Assembly: GCA_916613615.1 (NCBI GenBank)
Contig: OU744731.1
Span: 55,682,289-55,746,288, forward strand
Origin: Steromphala cineraria
Lineage: Eukaryota > Mollusca > Gastropoda > Trochida > Trochidae
Reading direction: 5' to 3'
DNA: 64,000 nucleotides
Shown here: positions 48,168 through 61,588 of the stretch, one piece after another
Layout: the number at the start of each line of letters is the position of its first letter
Numbering within the stretch: the first letter of the stretch is position 1
The notes under the pieces: generated by a model
What the model was told of the DNA's origin: nothing
Database searches by the model: none
The model's input: the letters and a program-made list of their open reading frames with translations, nothing else
Translations under genes and position numbers: made by a program

Positions 48168-51100
48168 ATGTTTTACAGCCATGATATTCTACAAAAGAGA
48201 GGAGGAAAATTTGGAATCGTGTGGTGAGAATCCTTGGCCTCAAGGTTTCAAATTCTTTGCTTAACCCTTTTGGTATTACTATATAATTGCTTCACCATCT
48301 ATTTTCATAATTGGTTTGCAATACATACTTAAGTGTTAGGATAATGTTTAGGGTTAGCCTAGGGTATGAATCCTGGATATTCTAGATGGCGAACCACTTC
48401 CCCATTCGTTGCCCCCACTCATCTGTTGAGAAATTATGCATGATTGCATAATTTTGCTGCAGTCCTCTTGTTACTTGATACAGTAGAATTTATGTTTCAT
48501 TTCAAGAGCCTGAGAAATCATAATGCTCATATATGGTATAGCAGGGAAGAAAGTTGACAGGGGCCCAGTCGCCCATGGCCATTAAAAATCCAGTTGGGCC
48601 CCTAACATCCAAATTCCAGTAGCCCAGGTGGCGAATGATATTATAAGATTTATTTTATGAGAGTACAATATTCTAAGAGATTCAACAATCTACGTCGTCA
48701 TTTCAAAAATCAAAATAATGGCATCGTAAACACTACTGCCACTTGAAAACGAAAGTAAGAAAGAGTGACCTCTGTTCCCTTTTCAATAATCTTGTCAATT
48801 TGGTCAATATTTATTGAGAATAATCTTAGCTTTTTTCATGTTATGTCACTTTGGTTGGCCTTTTTTAAATAGTTTAAATTAAACAATTGAAAAATTATTC
48901 GATTTATATTTATATTTACTTAAAGCCGAGAATTGATTGGGCTCCTGGTTTTTATTCTGGGCTCCTGAAAAATTTTTTTTAGGGGCCCAGCTGGCTTTCG
49001 GATGGAATAGGTGAACTTTTTTCCCTGTATAGGAACAATACCAATGTCTCAAGTGGTTGTGATTCAACCTTATTTCTTACTAACAAGCCTACTTTGAAAT
49101 CCAATATCTGACAGTCAAAGTATGAATAAACTTTCTAGCAATGCTCTCTTTTTTTTCGGTCTGAAACTGTGTAACTGAGTGTGTATGCTCTAATTGCTCA
49201 GTGTCTCTGTTCATTAACTCTCTGTACAGTGTATCAACAACATTTGAAATCAATTCAATATATATTATTTAATACAGGGTTGCTGCAACACGACAGTCTG
49301 AGTTGAGTCGTCGAGAGTACATGAGCGTCAGAGTCAGGAAGACATGGTAACCCTTGTTTTGAAATTGATTTCGAAAGTGATAACCAGTTTGTTCTTAGGT
49401 GATCAGCTAAGGGGGCCATTTTGGCAATATTTTAGCAGATGGACCCCTTTGCAATGGTAAAAGTATCCTACATCTAATAATTTTAAGGGACACCAAGCCA
49501 AAAGGGTGGACAAATGTCCCAAGGACCCCCTCTAGGAATAACACTGGATAACCATCTTGTTGACTGGCAAAGTGCTTATGAAAACTGAAGTAACCATAAT
49601 GGAGTTTTCTCAGTTTAAGCATGATCAGCATTCCAGAGCATAAAATCAAACAATAAAGTTTATTATGTGAGGCTATTTTCAAGCAATCTCGCGAACCGGT
49701 CACGTGACAGTCAACCAAAAGTGATATTCATTTGAGTTACTAAAATCGACCAGATGATATCAAGGCATATTTTCATGACATGCTGCCATTGTAATCATGA
49801 TGTCATTCACCAGTTTAGTTCGAGTTTTTGTTCTCTTTTTGCTTTATAGCCAAAACATAATAAAACAAGTATGAACTGATGAATTTGCTTAATATCTGAC
49901 CTCAGAGTTTGTCCTTGGTCAATATTGTTTTCTTTGGGTATATAAAAACAGGTATTGACCTCATCACCAGTCTAATTGTAAAATATCTGTATGTTTCAAA
50001 AGGATATGAATATCAATCATAAAAAAGTACAATTGTAAACCTGTAGAGAAAGTTTCTTCCTTCCAGGCTACACACAAGAGAACATTTTGTTATTAAGTAA
50101 ATTTCCATGTTGACAGTGAGGACATCATAGACTATGTGTTCCTGCGTGTCCCCGGCCGTACCAAGGAGGGGGCGCGGCCTCGCTTCTCTCTCTACCTTTC
50201 CGCTCAACTCATGTACGGAACCATCAAGGTCTTCAGCAAACAAAGCAAATATCTTTATGGTAATCATAAAGCAAGTTAAGTTAGATAACCAATTAAACTG
50301 TTTTCAATTATGAATAAAAGAAATTTGAAAAGCATAAATATTCTACAATGATTCAAATTTCTCCTCACAGGCCAGGGGTATTTGAGCCTTTGAAAATTAC
50401 ATCAGACAACTTCAAAAGATTATAACTATTCATTTAGATTATGTGAAATATATCTTACAATTTATCATGCAAACAGTTTTTGTTCCGTTGAATCAAATAT
50501 TCATAGAAATGACTCATTGATAGTAAAGTTGATATATGTTTAAACTTTATATATGATGAGTCAAATCAATTTGTGGTTAAAGAAATTAAGTTTGATCCCA
50601 AACACCCATTCAGGGTTTTACGGGACTCAACTTTCCTGAGTATAAATTGACACAGAAAATGTCAGGAGGACCCCAAAAAAATAGTCATGTTGGTCCTCTG
50701 TGACTCAGTATTATTCTGATAGAAATATCTAATCTTTCAATTGGGAAACCCATTTCAGTATGATTTCCATGTCAAGATGGTATTGAAACATCAACCAATA
50801 ACCATCCCATTATAGGCAATTCTTTATCAACCCTTTTATCAAGTATGAAATTTCTATAATTTTTTCAAGGAATCCTGAAATAGGCAAAGGATTCTCAGTT
50901 TTCATTGACTATGTCACTATGTAAAACCCTGCTCATTGCTTGTTTTCAATCATCTTCCTATGCAGAGCCTAAAAGCGGCCAGTTTCCAAACTGTCAGTTT
51001 TATGCCTTGCTGCATAGCCTTGAGTTTTCTGTGCTTGCTCTCTAGTCTGTAGGGGCACTATAGCAGCACAGAAAAGTAAAGTCTCTGCAGCAAGGCATAA

Positions 51101-54100
51101 AATGACAGTTTGGAAACTGGCCTTTTAGGCTGTGCGTAGGAAGATGGTTTTTAATATGATTATGTTATACTGATGTTGCTTCCAGACGATACAGCGAGGC
51201 TAATGTGCAACTTGAAGGTATCAACACTCATCACCCCCAGTCAGGAGATTGATCTAAAGTATGCTCTTTCTTTTGTTTGTTTGTTAATTATTCAAGTTGT
51301 AAAATATTTATAGATTTAGATTACCAGTAATAAATCTATAAATAATAACCTGCTACTACAAGGTCAAGTGATTCTTAGAAAATACAAGTGAGCCTCTCAA
51401 TAAGTAGACAAATGAGCACGACAAAATAACTTTTCATTTCCAATTTTGTTTGAGTGTTTGATGGAGGTCTAGTGGCGGGTAAATTTATCACTGAATAGCA
51501 TTCAGAAAAACATTTAAAGTATTTAAGAAATTATTGTTTTATTTTAGACCTTGAATTTGAAGATAAATAGTTGAGTTCATTGTTATTCAACACCTGCAAA
51601 TTTAGTTTAAAACGGATGGCGTCAGTGTTTAAAATAAGAACTGATACCGTTGGACCTTTCTTACATTTTTGTAAAAACACTGATCCATGAGAGTGCTTAC
51701 TGAATCCTGATCATACTATTGGCAGTGAAAGATTTACCTCCAATCCATTGACAGTTATAAATAAGCTGACTCCTGCATTAAATACTCATAAAATCTAGAA
51801 AGGAACCATAACAAGAATGTAGGGTAGTGAGTCCCAGTCGACTCAGCAGGTCATAGTGTAGATTGATTGCATTGGTTATACTTTTAACTGTTACTTATAC
51901 ATTTTCTGTTGTCAAGGTTTGACTCAACAAAGCAGAACCTGCCAGAGCTAGTTGGTCGAGCAGATCCTATCAGCGCTGACTACGACCAAGATTTTGGAAC
52001 CTGGGGTCTCCTGTCGGAACAGAGCGTCACCATCTTTGAACAGGTAACTGATTTGAGTATTCAAAACTCTAAAATATGCTCAATAATCTGTCAATGGAAA
52101 TTGTTTTTGGATGAAGAGACAGGGACAATAAATAGTCTTTTCAAGTTCATTTCTTAAAAGATTAGCTTAAGATGCTTTTAACCCTATCATAATAATAAAT
52201 AGAGGCCTTCCTTTGAACAAAGACATATAGATAGTAAGCTTTGCTATGGACTAGCAGATTTGATTATGAAATATAATAATGTGGATATTTATATGGCACT
52301 TTTCCACGTCTAAAGACAAGCTCACCTCATTAACCTGAGAAGCTGAAGATTGTACTTGTCACAGCTGCTACTTAGCGCTAGTGACGACCACATAGGTCAG
52401 TACAACCTGTTTTCAGGTACCCATTTTAACAGTATTCCATGTGGACTTGATGAGCTTTCACTTGGTCGACAGGAGATGCTGCGTGAGGTGAAACTGAGTC
52501 CGTCCCTCAGACTGGACTTGTCTCCCTCTATTGTCCAGTCTCACGCCGAGATGACCGCTGAAGGTAAGGAAGGGATCTTGTACCCCCACTCAGATAGTAA
52601 TATAAAGGTCTTATACAGTTGCAGATCCAAAGGGGGGCATCTTCCTACGCAGAGCATAAACGGCCAGTTTCCAAACTGTCATTTTATGCCTTGCTGCATA
52701 GCCTTGAGTTTTCTGTGCTTGCTCTCTACTCTGTAGGGGCACTATAGCAGCACAGAAAAGTAAAGTCTCTGCAGCGAGGCATAAAATGACAGTTTGGAAA
52801 CTGGCCTTTTAGGCTCTGCGTAGGAAGATGAAGGGGGGGGGCTCAGATTTTATTTGCCTCAATCCTGAATTGACTGCTAAAATAATGTTAAAGTTTCATA
52901 CCCCAAACACTTAAATGACCACTGAAAGCCTGAAGTAATGTTAAAGTCTCATACCCCAAATGCTGAACTCAGAAAGCAACATATTTTTCTCCCGCCCCTG
53001 CCACTGCAAGGTGCTGAAGAGGAATGTGTTTTGGGCTTTATATATATTATCTCAAACTAGTGATGTTGATGTTTACTTCCAAGGGAACTATTATGAAGGA
53101 ATTTACTATTCTTGGTACCACAAACAACTTTGGTGATTATAATGGTTACACCTAAATTCATTAGTTATATACATTCCATGTCAGTGTTGTTTCATGGGGT
53201 CCTTGGGAAATATGCCCACCCTTTTAACATGGTGTCCCTTAAAATTTTGAGAACTGGGATACTTCTACCATTGCAAAAGGTCCCATTTGCTAATAATTTT
53301 TCAAAATGACCCCTTCTGATGTTCACCTAGGGACAACAATGCATGTAGAAAATCTAAACATTACTGATTTGGGCCTTTACGTAATGTCACACAAGTAATG
53401 TTTTATTACAACTTAAGATAACATAAAGTTTCTACCTCACTCTCTGGTTACAATGGTAATAAAAGTAAAGACAGAAATTAACATGACGTGAACTCTGATT
53501 ATTTTTCAGCCCTACAAGCTCCACACACTGTGTCTAGTCCGGAGGACATCAAACTGAGAGAGGAGCTGTCCTCCGTCAACGAGCAGGTTCAGGTAGTACA
53601 ATTTAAGATTATTGGAGTATTTTGTTAACTTGTTTTGCTTATTTCCCTTATAACGGTTATTGATTCATAAAAGAAAATTGTTTATCGAAAGCCACTTTTG
53701 AATATTTGAATTTAAGAAAAGTCTTAAAACATCTCCCTGTTTAGATCCCCGGTGAGAAGGAGCTGCCAGGGTTTGACGGGCGGGAGATCGATCTGGTCGC
53801 AGACCACGAGATGAAGGAGATTCCCATCACGCTTGCCGACCTGGTCTCTCCTCGCAAGTCTCGCTCCAGATCAACATCCAGCGTGTCAGACGTCGTACCC
53901 ATGACAGAGGAACCTGGGTATTCCAGCAATTTTCTGCATTCTGCACAGTTACTGTATTCTCCTTGCCTGGCATAGATTTCTCCCAGCATTATTATCCTCC
54001 ACTACAAGTGGGAAGAGATTATAGGCTAACGGGGACAGCTTATCTCAGAAAGTATATAGGATGTCTTAAGGGTATCAATACCTTGATTGAGTTCTAAAAT

Positions 54101-57100
54101 CAGAAGCATGCAGTGGTCCTTATGTTCTGTGATGTTAGACTCAGATTTAGGAAAACCAAATCGGTTGGAGTTGTTGATGACTATGTTGTCTTGTTTTCTT
54201 TTGAGAATGAATTACTTTCCCTGGTATAAGGATTAAGTGAGTTTTTGTTTTACCCTGCTTCAGCATTATTTAAGCCATTAGCAGCATTTAGAAGATAAAG
54301 GTCATATATTTTCGGTATGATAAGCACATGATTCTTTGAATATTACCGCAGTACCTTAAAATAACTCCTTTAGTATGTAACAGGCAGCGCCATGAAACTC
54401 TTTTCCTTCCAGAGTGACGCTGCCTCCAATACAAGAAACCCCTCCAAAGAAGCCGCCAAGTGATGAAGAGAGATTCGCTACTCCATCAAAAGTACCTAAG
54501 ACCCCTGGTGTTACACCCATACAACCGGAGGAACCAAGGCCTAAACGTCGTAGAGTGGTCAGTCATACTCATTTGATAAATATGACACAACAGTGATGCA
54601 CAAAGGGATGTTTTCCATTACCTGTATTGTATGTTTATAACTGTAATGTGAGGTTCGTACAAGTTATGGAACCTTGAAAAGTAATGAAAAAGTTGTGGAC
54701 ATGTATTATAAGTTCTTATCATTTACTTCCATCTCCAGCGTCTTTTTTTTTCCAAAAACAAGTAAGTGTCATAGACTGATTTATTATGTATGAACCCTGG
54801 ACTTCAACAAATTTTATTTTTTAGGTATGAAACCAATCTTACCAGTTACCCCTATTCACAAGCAAAGGAAAACAATCCAGCTGCTGACGTCTTTTATACC
54901 TTATTTTTTTCTTTACTAATGTTTAACCATAATGTCCATATTAGCGTGGCTACTTGTATTTAGACCTTTAGTGGATCCATGTAGTAACCAGCTCGTTTCC
55001 TCCTCAAGCCAACCGTAGACAAGCGCCTCCCCAGTTTTGAGTCTTTTGTACCTTATAAGCACAAAGTTAAGGAAAGATAAATATGTTAAATTCTTGATCC
55101 TCCCTCCCTCTCCCAGCGTCCCAGTCTGCAGATGGAGCTGGTCCCGGTCACTCCGAGTCCCCAGAGACGCAGAAGGAAACGCAGACTACAGTTCATTGAT
55201 GTGGAGACCCAGATCTCCAAGAAACAGCTCAAGAAGCACATGGTGACAGGGAAAGATACGTGTATACCTTACGTAAGTCTACAATACAACTCATGATTGA
55301 TTTTCACAGATCTGTTAGAATAAATAATTTAATCCTCTCACCGCAACATTTTATTTTTTATCACAAGTAATGTTTTCTTGAAGTCAGAGGTTGCAGGTTC
55401 TTTCTAGTTAATACAGAAAAGACATAACAGAGAATTCATTTTATTTGATAAAGATCTGTTAATCTGTTACTGCTTTCATAACAAGTAATTTTTACATAGT
55501 AATTGAGTAATTGATTACTTGCAGGTGCTCCCAGCAACTCGCCCGTCCACTGCTGAGGAGCTGTTTGATAGACCTGGACTGAAAGGTAGCATCTGATTAA
55601 GCTTGATTAGAGAACATAAACAAGTGAATGAAAAAAACATATATATCATGCCATAATATGATAAAGTTGTTCATTTAAAATTTCTGGGCTTGTTCAAGAA
55701 GCAATTTGTACATGATTGTCGTCAGGAGGGCAAGTTATAAAATTCTTTTGGATTATTGGAGTGGCTCGTCCTCATTTTTGAAGTAACTAACTGTGTGTAA
55801 ATGTAGCCTTGTCTGTGAAGGTTTGAGACATCCTAACTTGGTTAGAGTGTGGAGGAGGAACGCGGTGACACGGACAAACGGATGGACGGAGGAGGAGCAG
55901 ATGGACCCTTGCTGGACAACCACAGGTAATGAATTTCATTTTTAATTGACAACCACAGGTTACAATGAATTTCATTTTTATTTGACAACCACAGGAAATG
56001 AATTTTATTTTTATTTGACAACCAATGGTAACTTTACACAGTTAACATAATTAATCAAGTTACTGTAAACTTTTATTATCAATTTTCAGAGAGACAAGAA
56101 ATAGAGAGGGATGTTGCCATGGTGAGTAGAAGAATACTAATATTTGTACCCATTCATCCAAAATTGCTGCCAGAGCGTAACTTGAAAACTGTTTAAATCA
56201 CAAACTTGAAATTTGCTATTAATGTGACCTTTTTGGTGCATATGAGTCCTTTTTGGTGCATATGTGTCTTTTAGGAGTTAAAATGCCATGATACAAACTT
56301 TTTAAAGAATTTAGGCCAAAAAAAGGCTAAATTGTTTTTAGTTTGTTCAGTCTCTGAGGAATAGTTTTGAAGATCGTTGGCTTTGAAACTCCACTTATAA
56401 AAAATTAGATTCTCTTTTCTGCTGATGTGACTTTAAGGAATTTAAATTCTATCAATCAAGAAAGGTAAAATGTCCTGACTTTGTTTTATTTCGTCAGATT
56501 TTCAAAGCTAAGACTTCAAGAATAATAATGGACAATTCTTATGGATAAACAACTTCTTTATTATGTGAAAGTGATGTTTCGACATAGATTCTATCATTCT
56601 AATGTCGTTGTCAGGCAAAGTGTTAGGCATTGACAATGACATCAGAACCTATGTGAAAAAGAACCTTTGCTTACACAGAATCCCATCTTCCCACGGCAAG
56701 GTGAAAACGTATCGAGCAACTCTCCTCGCTTTAGACCTTGCCTTCACAAGGTAGAAAACTGGTGATCCGGAGCAGCGACACCTATCGTGATCACAAGTTA
56801 CGCCTCTTATCAGCTCTTACAAACGATCTTTTTGAAAACTATCCGAGTGAAATTTAATTTCAAATTTCAGTCCGCATGGTTGTTTTCACGTTTTTGATGA
56901 GCACCGAGAATGCAGAGAAGACAAACATTTATGTATCACTCAAATTAATTGTTTCTCGCCCTTGTAAAACACATACAAAAGTATTTTTTCAAATCGGTTC
57001 AGTTAACATGCTGTCTTCTGATTGGACTATTCTACTTCCGTGCAGCGGGTGGAAATGCTAGCACAGAAATCACGGCCAATGATGTCAAGGGAGGAATGGG

Positions 57101-60100
57101 AAAGTTTTTCGTTTCGCCCGTGACGTTGTGAAGATGACAGAATCCCAGAATAACATAGTTGTTTATCCATAAGTTTTGTCTTGATTATAACCATCACACA
57201 AACTTTGAGAACATATGACTTGAAGATTGTTGTTTTGTTTACCTTCAACTTTAGTTTTTCCAATGACAGAAATCATCAATCATGCACATGACAAAATGAT
57301 GGTTCATTCATTCATAAACCTTGTGTGATTCCCCCATTTAAAATTGTCAACTAGTTCATATTTTGAGCTTTTATTTCCTGTGTCCCTTGCCTTAAATTTG
57401 GCCTTTCATGAACTATTATAAAATACAGATTTTAACATTTCAAATCTGTCAACGTTAACGCCTTGATCTAATAAAAAAAATTCTGCTGCAGTTACATAAG
57501 AACTAGACAATCATCAAAATTTCACAACATTGAAATTCTGATATGAAATAGAATAATTTCAAACAACTACCGGTAACGCAAAATATTCAATAGGCCATGG
57601 TAAAAAGTTATTGACAACCTAGAAAAAAATTCAAAAAATGTTGTGCCATTGACATTAGGATGATATTATTAGGGTCTCAAAAATCAGCTTTCACCATTTT
57701 CTTCCCACTTCGAATATACAGTTACACGCAGAGAAGGAGGTTGTTGTGTTACCACCAAGTCCACCGCTGCCTACAGTCCAGTCCGACTCAGATAAGAGTT
57801 CCGGATCTCGCCGCTCTCAGAGGCTGTCAAAGAAACAACTGGATACCAGCAAGGACAGAGAAATGGTTTGTGGAGGATGTAATAATGATAAGAGGAATAG
57901 ATTATACCAGCTTAAATTACACTTTAACCTTATGCTAGGGTTGTCTCGATGCATCGTCATGGTTTAGTTCACAATGTGATAACAATACAATTAACTAAAT
58001 CATGATACAAAATTTGGTGAATATTGTGCGCAACCTGGTACTTACCGCTACCTTTTGGTGACAGTCAAGTAGAAGCGCCGGAGGTACCCTCATTAAAATT
58101 ATACAAATAACCATTTCACACTTTAGTATTTGTTTCATATTCACATACTGAACACTTTCACACTGTCCTGACAGTCCCTAGAAGTAGAAGCACCGGAGGT
58201 GGCACGTGGAGATTCAGTTCTCTCCCTGGAGCAGAGCCGACTGAAGGATGTGTCGATAGAGATGGAACGAAGTCGACTCAAGGAGACGTCCCTGGAGATG
58301 GAACACAGTCGACAGAGTCTGGAGCAGAGCCGGGAACGCCTCATGGACGAGAGTATCAGCAGCGCACCAAGGTAAGGAAAAGATCACTTATGTTTCAGGC
58401 GGCGTCAGTCACCTGTCTAGGAGCAGTGAGATTTGGATAGGCAACATGAGGATGTTAGGGTTGCAGAGAGCAGCAGCAGTTTTTTTGTCAAGGCATAACT
58501 TGTGAATGGCTACTTCAAGACTTGCTGCAATGCACAAAATCTTGTTAGTTGGGATAAGTAACTACGACAATGCAATTTCTGATAGCCCTATCAAGTTCTT
58601 CTTCTGTAATTTAAATGGAACTGTTGAACTTTATAAGCACATAAGCTTCAATGCAATAAACATTCTCCCTTTAGATCATGGCATGGCAAGAGGATATCCC
58701 CCTAAATCAGTTATCTAGATTGAAAGTTATCTCTGTTCTGTAACATGAAGAATGATTTCATTTATACATTATACATTGATTTTGAACATTTGATTACATT
58801 GATCAATGTCTCTCCCCAGATCCCGACGCGGCTCGGAGCAGATAAGTTCTGAGGAGGAAGTGATCCAGCTGGAGCTGGTGCCGGAGCATCTTGGGGTGTC
58901 GGGGGTGCAGTCTCTCGAGACGGTGCTGGAGGAGCAGGAGGTCCCTGCCCTCCGGGCTGACCTGATCCCCTCACCCCCCTCCATCACCAACTATCAGGGG
59001 GAGATGATGAGGTGTGTACCGTATATATATGTTTATATTCTCCCCGCCCCCCGGGCCGACCTGATCCCCTCACCCCCCTCCATCACCAACTACCAGGGGG
59101 AGATGATGAGGTGTGTACCAGATATACTTAGCATAACTTATCCCCTCACCGTCCTCCATCATATCTACTCCCACTTCATGGTTATATTAACCCCGCCCCT
59201 CAGGTCGATTCCCTCATCCCCCGACCAGCGTGAGCTGATGTGCTGTGTAGACACATCCCTATAAAATCTAATGTAAAATAAAAAAATAGAGCCATTTGCT
59301 CTGTATCTCATCAGGCTTTACATTTGATTTTGCTTTAGTGTGGCAAATGTAGTTCTCCCTTCAGTAAGGGCCACAGGGTCACAAAATATATGATTTATAA
59401 TCCTCACTAGTCAAGGAGTCTGTACACAAAGTTTCAGCTTTCTAGGCCTAATGGTCCTGGAGAAGAAGATGAAAATAGATTTTAAGGGCGTGGTCCCTGT
59501 GACCCTTATTAGGGGCCACAGGGCCACCAAAGCTACAATTCATAATCCTCACTAGCCAAGGAGTCTGTACACAAAGTTACAGCTTTCTAGGCCTTATGGT
59601 TCTGGAGAAGAAGTTGAAATTACACAAAGTTTACGGACGGACGGACGCCGGACACCATGCCATGCCATAAGGCCAGATGAGCTAAAAATAGAGCCATTGG
59701 CTCTGTAGCTCATCAGGCTTTACATTTGATTTTGCTTTAGTGTGGCAAATGTAGTTCTTCCTTAAGTAAGGGCCACAGGGTCACAAAATATATGATTTAT
59801 AATCCGCACTAGTCAAGGAGTCTGTACACAAAGTTTCAGCTTTCTAAGCCTTATGGTTCTGTAGAAGAAGTCGAAATTCCACAAAGTTTACAGATGCCGG
59901 ACACCATGCCATGCCATGCCATGCCATGCCATAAGCCCAATGGGCCCTACAGGCCAGATGAGCTAAAAATTCAACTTCTCATTCCTCACAGTCTGTTTAA
60001 TGGACTTTCAATGTCTGGAACGGTATCAGGGCATTTGCTAAGACAACACCATTAGGATGACACACTAAGCTGATGCTTATAGTCAACTTCTTCTCTCTTG

Positions 60101-61588
60101 TAGTCTATATACCAAAACCATCATTCCAAATATTCAGGAAAAGCCTTTCCAATCCACAAAGAATGGACAATTAATGTAAACTCACATCATAGTGGCCAGT
60201 GATGAATAACATGACATGGTGTGTTGTTATAAAAATTTATTAAACACAAAATACCATAGTCACCAACCAATGTATTCCCCGCACAGTGAGTCACATGACT
60301 AGTCCATGATTACACCCTTTATCCCCTTTCTCACCAAATTGATTATTCTACATCAGCTACTTACAATGTATCTGTTATTCCAACAACAGTTAGATATATG
60401 GTAATGTTTCCAAAGGAAATGTCTAATGTATCTACAAACTCTTCATGGTCAACTGTTGTAAGAACAAATAGGCACATTCCTGTTATGATCTAACAAATAC
60501 TCCTTTTTCCACAGACACGTTGACGTGAAGACGGCCACCAAGACGTGGACCAGGTTCCATACCATCTGCAGCACTCACAACACGTACAAGACTTACGCTA
60601 GCAAGATGTTCACAGCTCTCCTTGGTAACATATTTTCATTAACCCTCTCCAACAAATTTAGTTCATGTGTGTGTTTTGAGACATCCTGTCTCAGGGTACG
60701 AACGTTACGTTAACTCCACTCATCTGTACCCTGGGCTCAGAAGCTACATTTGCTCGCGCGGCCCGGCTTGGGATATAGCCAATCGATTCATTTTCTCGTT
60801 GATATTTTAGTTTAGTTTTATTGATATTTTAGTTTAGTTTTATTTACAAATTTAGTACATGTGTGTGCTCAGAAAGCTTGGTAGTTGTATCGTTCAAAGT
60901 TTTAGGCAACCCTTTGTTGACATGGTTTGATTCCAATAAATCAGACACTCAGGAATGGTTTGGCAATGGATAAGTCAAATGATGATTGGAAATATTGAGT
61001 ATTCTGTTATGAACACAAAAGACTCAAATTTGACATGGGTGCCATTGACATCTTAAAGAATACTGACCATGTAAGTCAATTGTATCATTTTAGGTACTCA
61101 ATCAAGACGTCACTATCCTTTATCCCAATAAGCCAGAAATCATGCTAAAAACATTCATTACTGTTTTCTTAGGGTGAACAGTGGTGTAGTGGTTAGTGTG
61201 CTGGCCTCTCAAGCTAGAGACCCGGTTTCAAATCCCGGTGGATACACCAAACATTTCATTCTGTGTTGTGTCCTTGGGCAAGGCACCTTATCCACATTGC
61301 ACCCAGTCCACCCAGCTGTATAAATGGGTACCTGAAATAACATGCCTTCAGCAGCACTGATAGTTCAATTCCGTCAGCGTAATATGTTTGAGCAACTGCG
61401 TAACAGATGGATAGATGTGCATTATAAGTGGACTATTATTATTTTATCATTATGAAAGGATTAAACTTATTTGTTTGTCATCTTAATATTGTTTTGTTTC
61501 TCCAGATTTGTGTGCTGCTCAAATTGTCATCACGAGACAGAAGGAAGCGTTTGCTGATATCTACATCAAACGAGGACCCCAGTGGTAA
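48168..61588 (+). CDS. REC8: Meiotic cohesin kleisin, REC8 type
   Basis: Eighteen exons: 48168-48223, 49278-49346, 50117-50259, 51186-51258, 51917-52043, 52473-52563, 53510-53592, 53745-53917, 54413-54557, 55117-55272, 55525-55585, 55848-55925, 56090-56121, 57722-57865, 58175-58371, 58820-59011, 60515-60624, 61506-61588. They give 670 aa (human REC8 is 547). The N-terminal Rad21/Rec8 domain ('MFYSHDILQKRGGKFGIVW', 'REYMSVRVRKTC', 'RPRFSLYLSAQLMYGTIKVF') binds the SMC3 neck. The mid-region 'RRLQFIDVETQISKKQLKKH' followed by 'PYVLPATRPSTAEELF' matches REC8 better than RAD21. The C-terminal winged helix ('ASKMFTALL', 'DLCAAQIVITRQKEAFADIY') binds the SMC1 head. REC8 holds sister chromatids together in meiosis until separase cuts it, and 'EIERD' in exon 13 resembles a separase site. 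Exon 7 could end at 53586 or 53592, and the exon 12 acceptor is weak. Expression is presumably germline. Confidence 0.88.
48538..49034. mobile_element. DNA-transposon remnant in REC8 intron 1
   Basis: The ends 'gcagggaagaaagttgac' and 'gtgaacttttttccctgta' are imperfect inverted repeats. The inner phrases 'ggggcccagtcgccc' and 'aggggcccagctggc' are related. No coding frame was seen. Confidence 0.55.
49397..49553 (-). repeat. Dispersed repeat (family also at 880-995 and 53178-53330)
   Basis: It contains 'ccaaaagggtggacaaatg', the inverse of 'cccacccttttggc' at about 935 and 'gcccacccttttaac' at about 53213, plus 'cttttgcaatgg'-type sequence. Three copies lie in the window, two of them in REC8 introns. 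Confidence 0.65.
50611..50931. mobile_element. hAT-like element, uninterrupted copy
   Basis: The ends 'cagggttttac' and 'gtaaaaccctg' match the element at 18933-19531. This copy, in REC8 intron 3, lacks the inserted Mutator-like MITE and so shows the original arrangement. Confidence 0.75.
50951..51146. mobile_element. Palindromic MITE, copy 2
   Basis: About 196 bp that can fold almost end to end: 'catcttcctatgcagagcc' pairs with 'tgtgcgtaggaagatg', and 'ggccagtttccaaactgtca' with 'tgacagtttggaaactggcc'. It lies close to the acceptor of REC8 exon 4. Confidence 0.88.
52638..52830. mobile_element. Palindromic MITE, copy 3
   Basis: It is nearly identical to the copy at 50951-51146 and in the same orientation, in REC8 intron 6 just after exon 6. 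The high identity suggests recent activity or local conversion. Confidence 0.88.
54234..54290. repeat. Short dispersed repeat ('gtgagt..ttgttttac' family)
   Basis: Diverged copy of the family at 11715-11775 and 22499-22562, in a REC8 intron. Confidence 0.55.
56530..57175. mobile_element. Penelope-like ends enclosing a dispersed 450-bp repeat
   Basis: 'tcttatggataaacaactt' at the left is the inverse of 'agttgtttatccataag' at the right. Inside, 56690-57135 matches the repeat at 62846-63320. The open frames here are parts of that repeat. Confidence 0.65.
59012..59260 (+). repeat. Tandem copies of the REC8 exon 16 tail
   Basis: A near-perfect copy of the last ~60 bases of exon 16 plus its donor lies 99 bp downstream (copy ends at 59110, donor 'gtgtgtacc' in both). 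A third, decayed copy ends near 59250 and lacks a donor. The frame stays open to 59264, so use of the second donor would add 33 in-frame residues. Confidence 0.85.
59277..59965. repeat. Two tandem 'gagccat..ctctgta' elements
   Basis: Two tandem copies (about 59277-59690 and 59690-59965) of the family at 37185-37725 lie in the REC8 intron before exon 17. The second contains a short 'atgcc' array near 59902-59932. Confidence 0.75.
61180..61400 (+). mobile_element. tRNA-derived SINE
   Basis: An A box ('agtggtgtagtggttagtg') and B box ('ggtttcaaatccc') form a tRNA-like head. It is followed by the widespread central domain 'gtccttgggcaaggcacctt' and 'cagtccacccagctgtataa'. It lies in the last REC8 intron. 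Confidence 0.8.

Noticed and set aside
48168..61588. RAD21 or RAD21L rather than REC8
   Set aside because: The N-terminus alone is ambiguous, but the 'FIDVETQIS' and 'RPSTAEELF' region fits REC8 better. A phylogeny would settle it.
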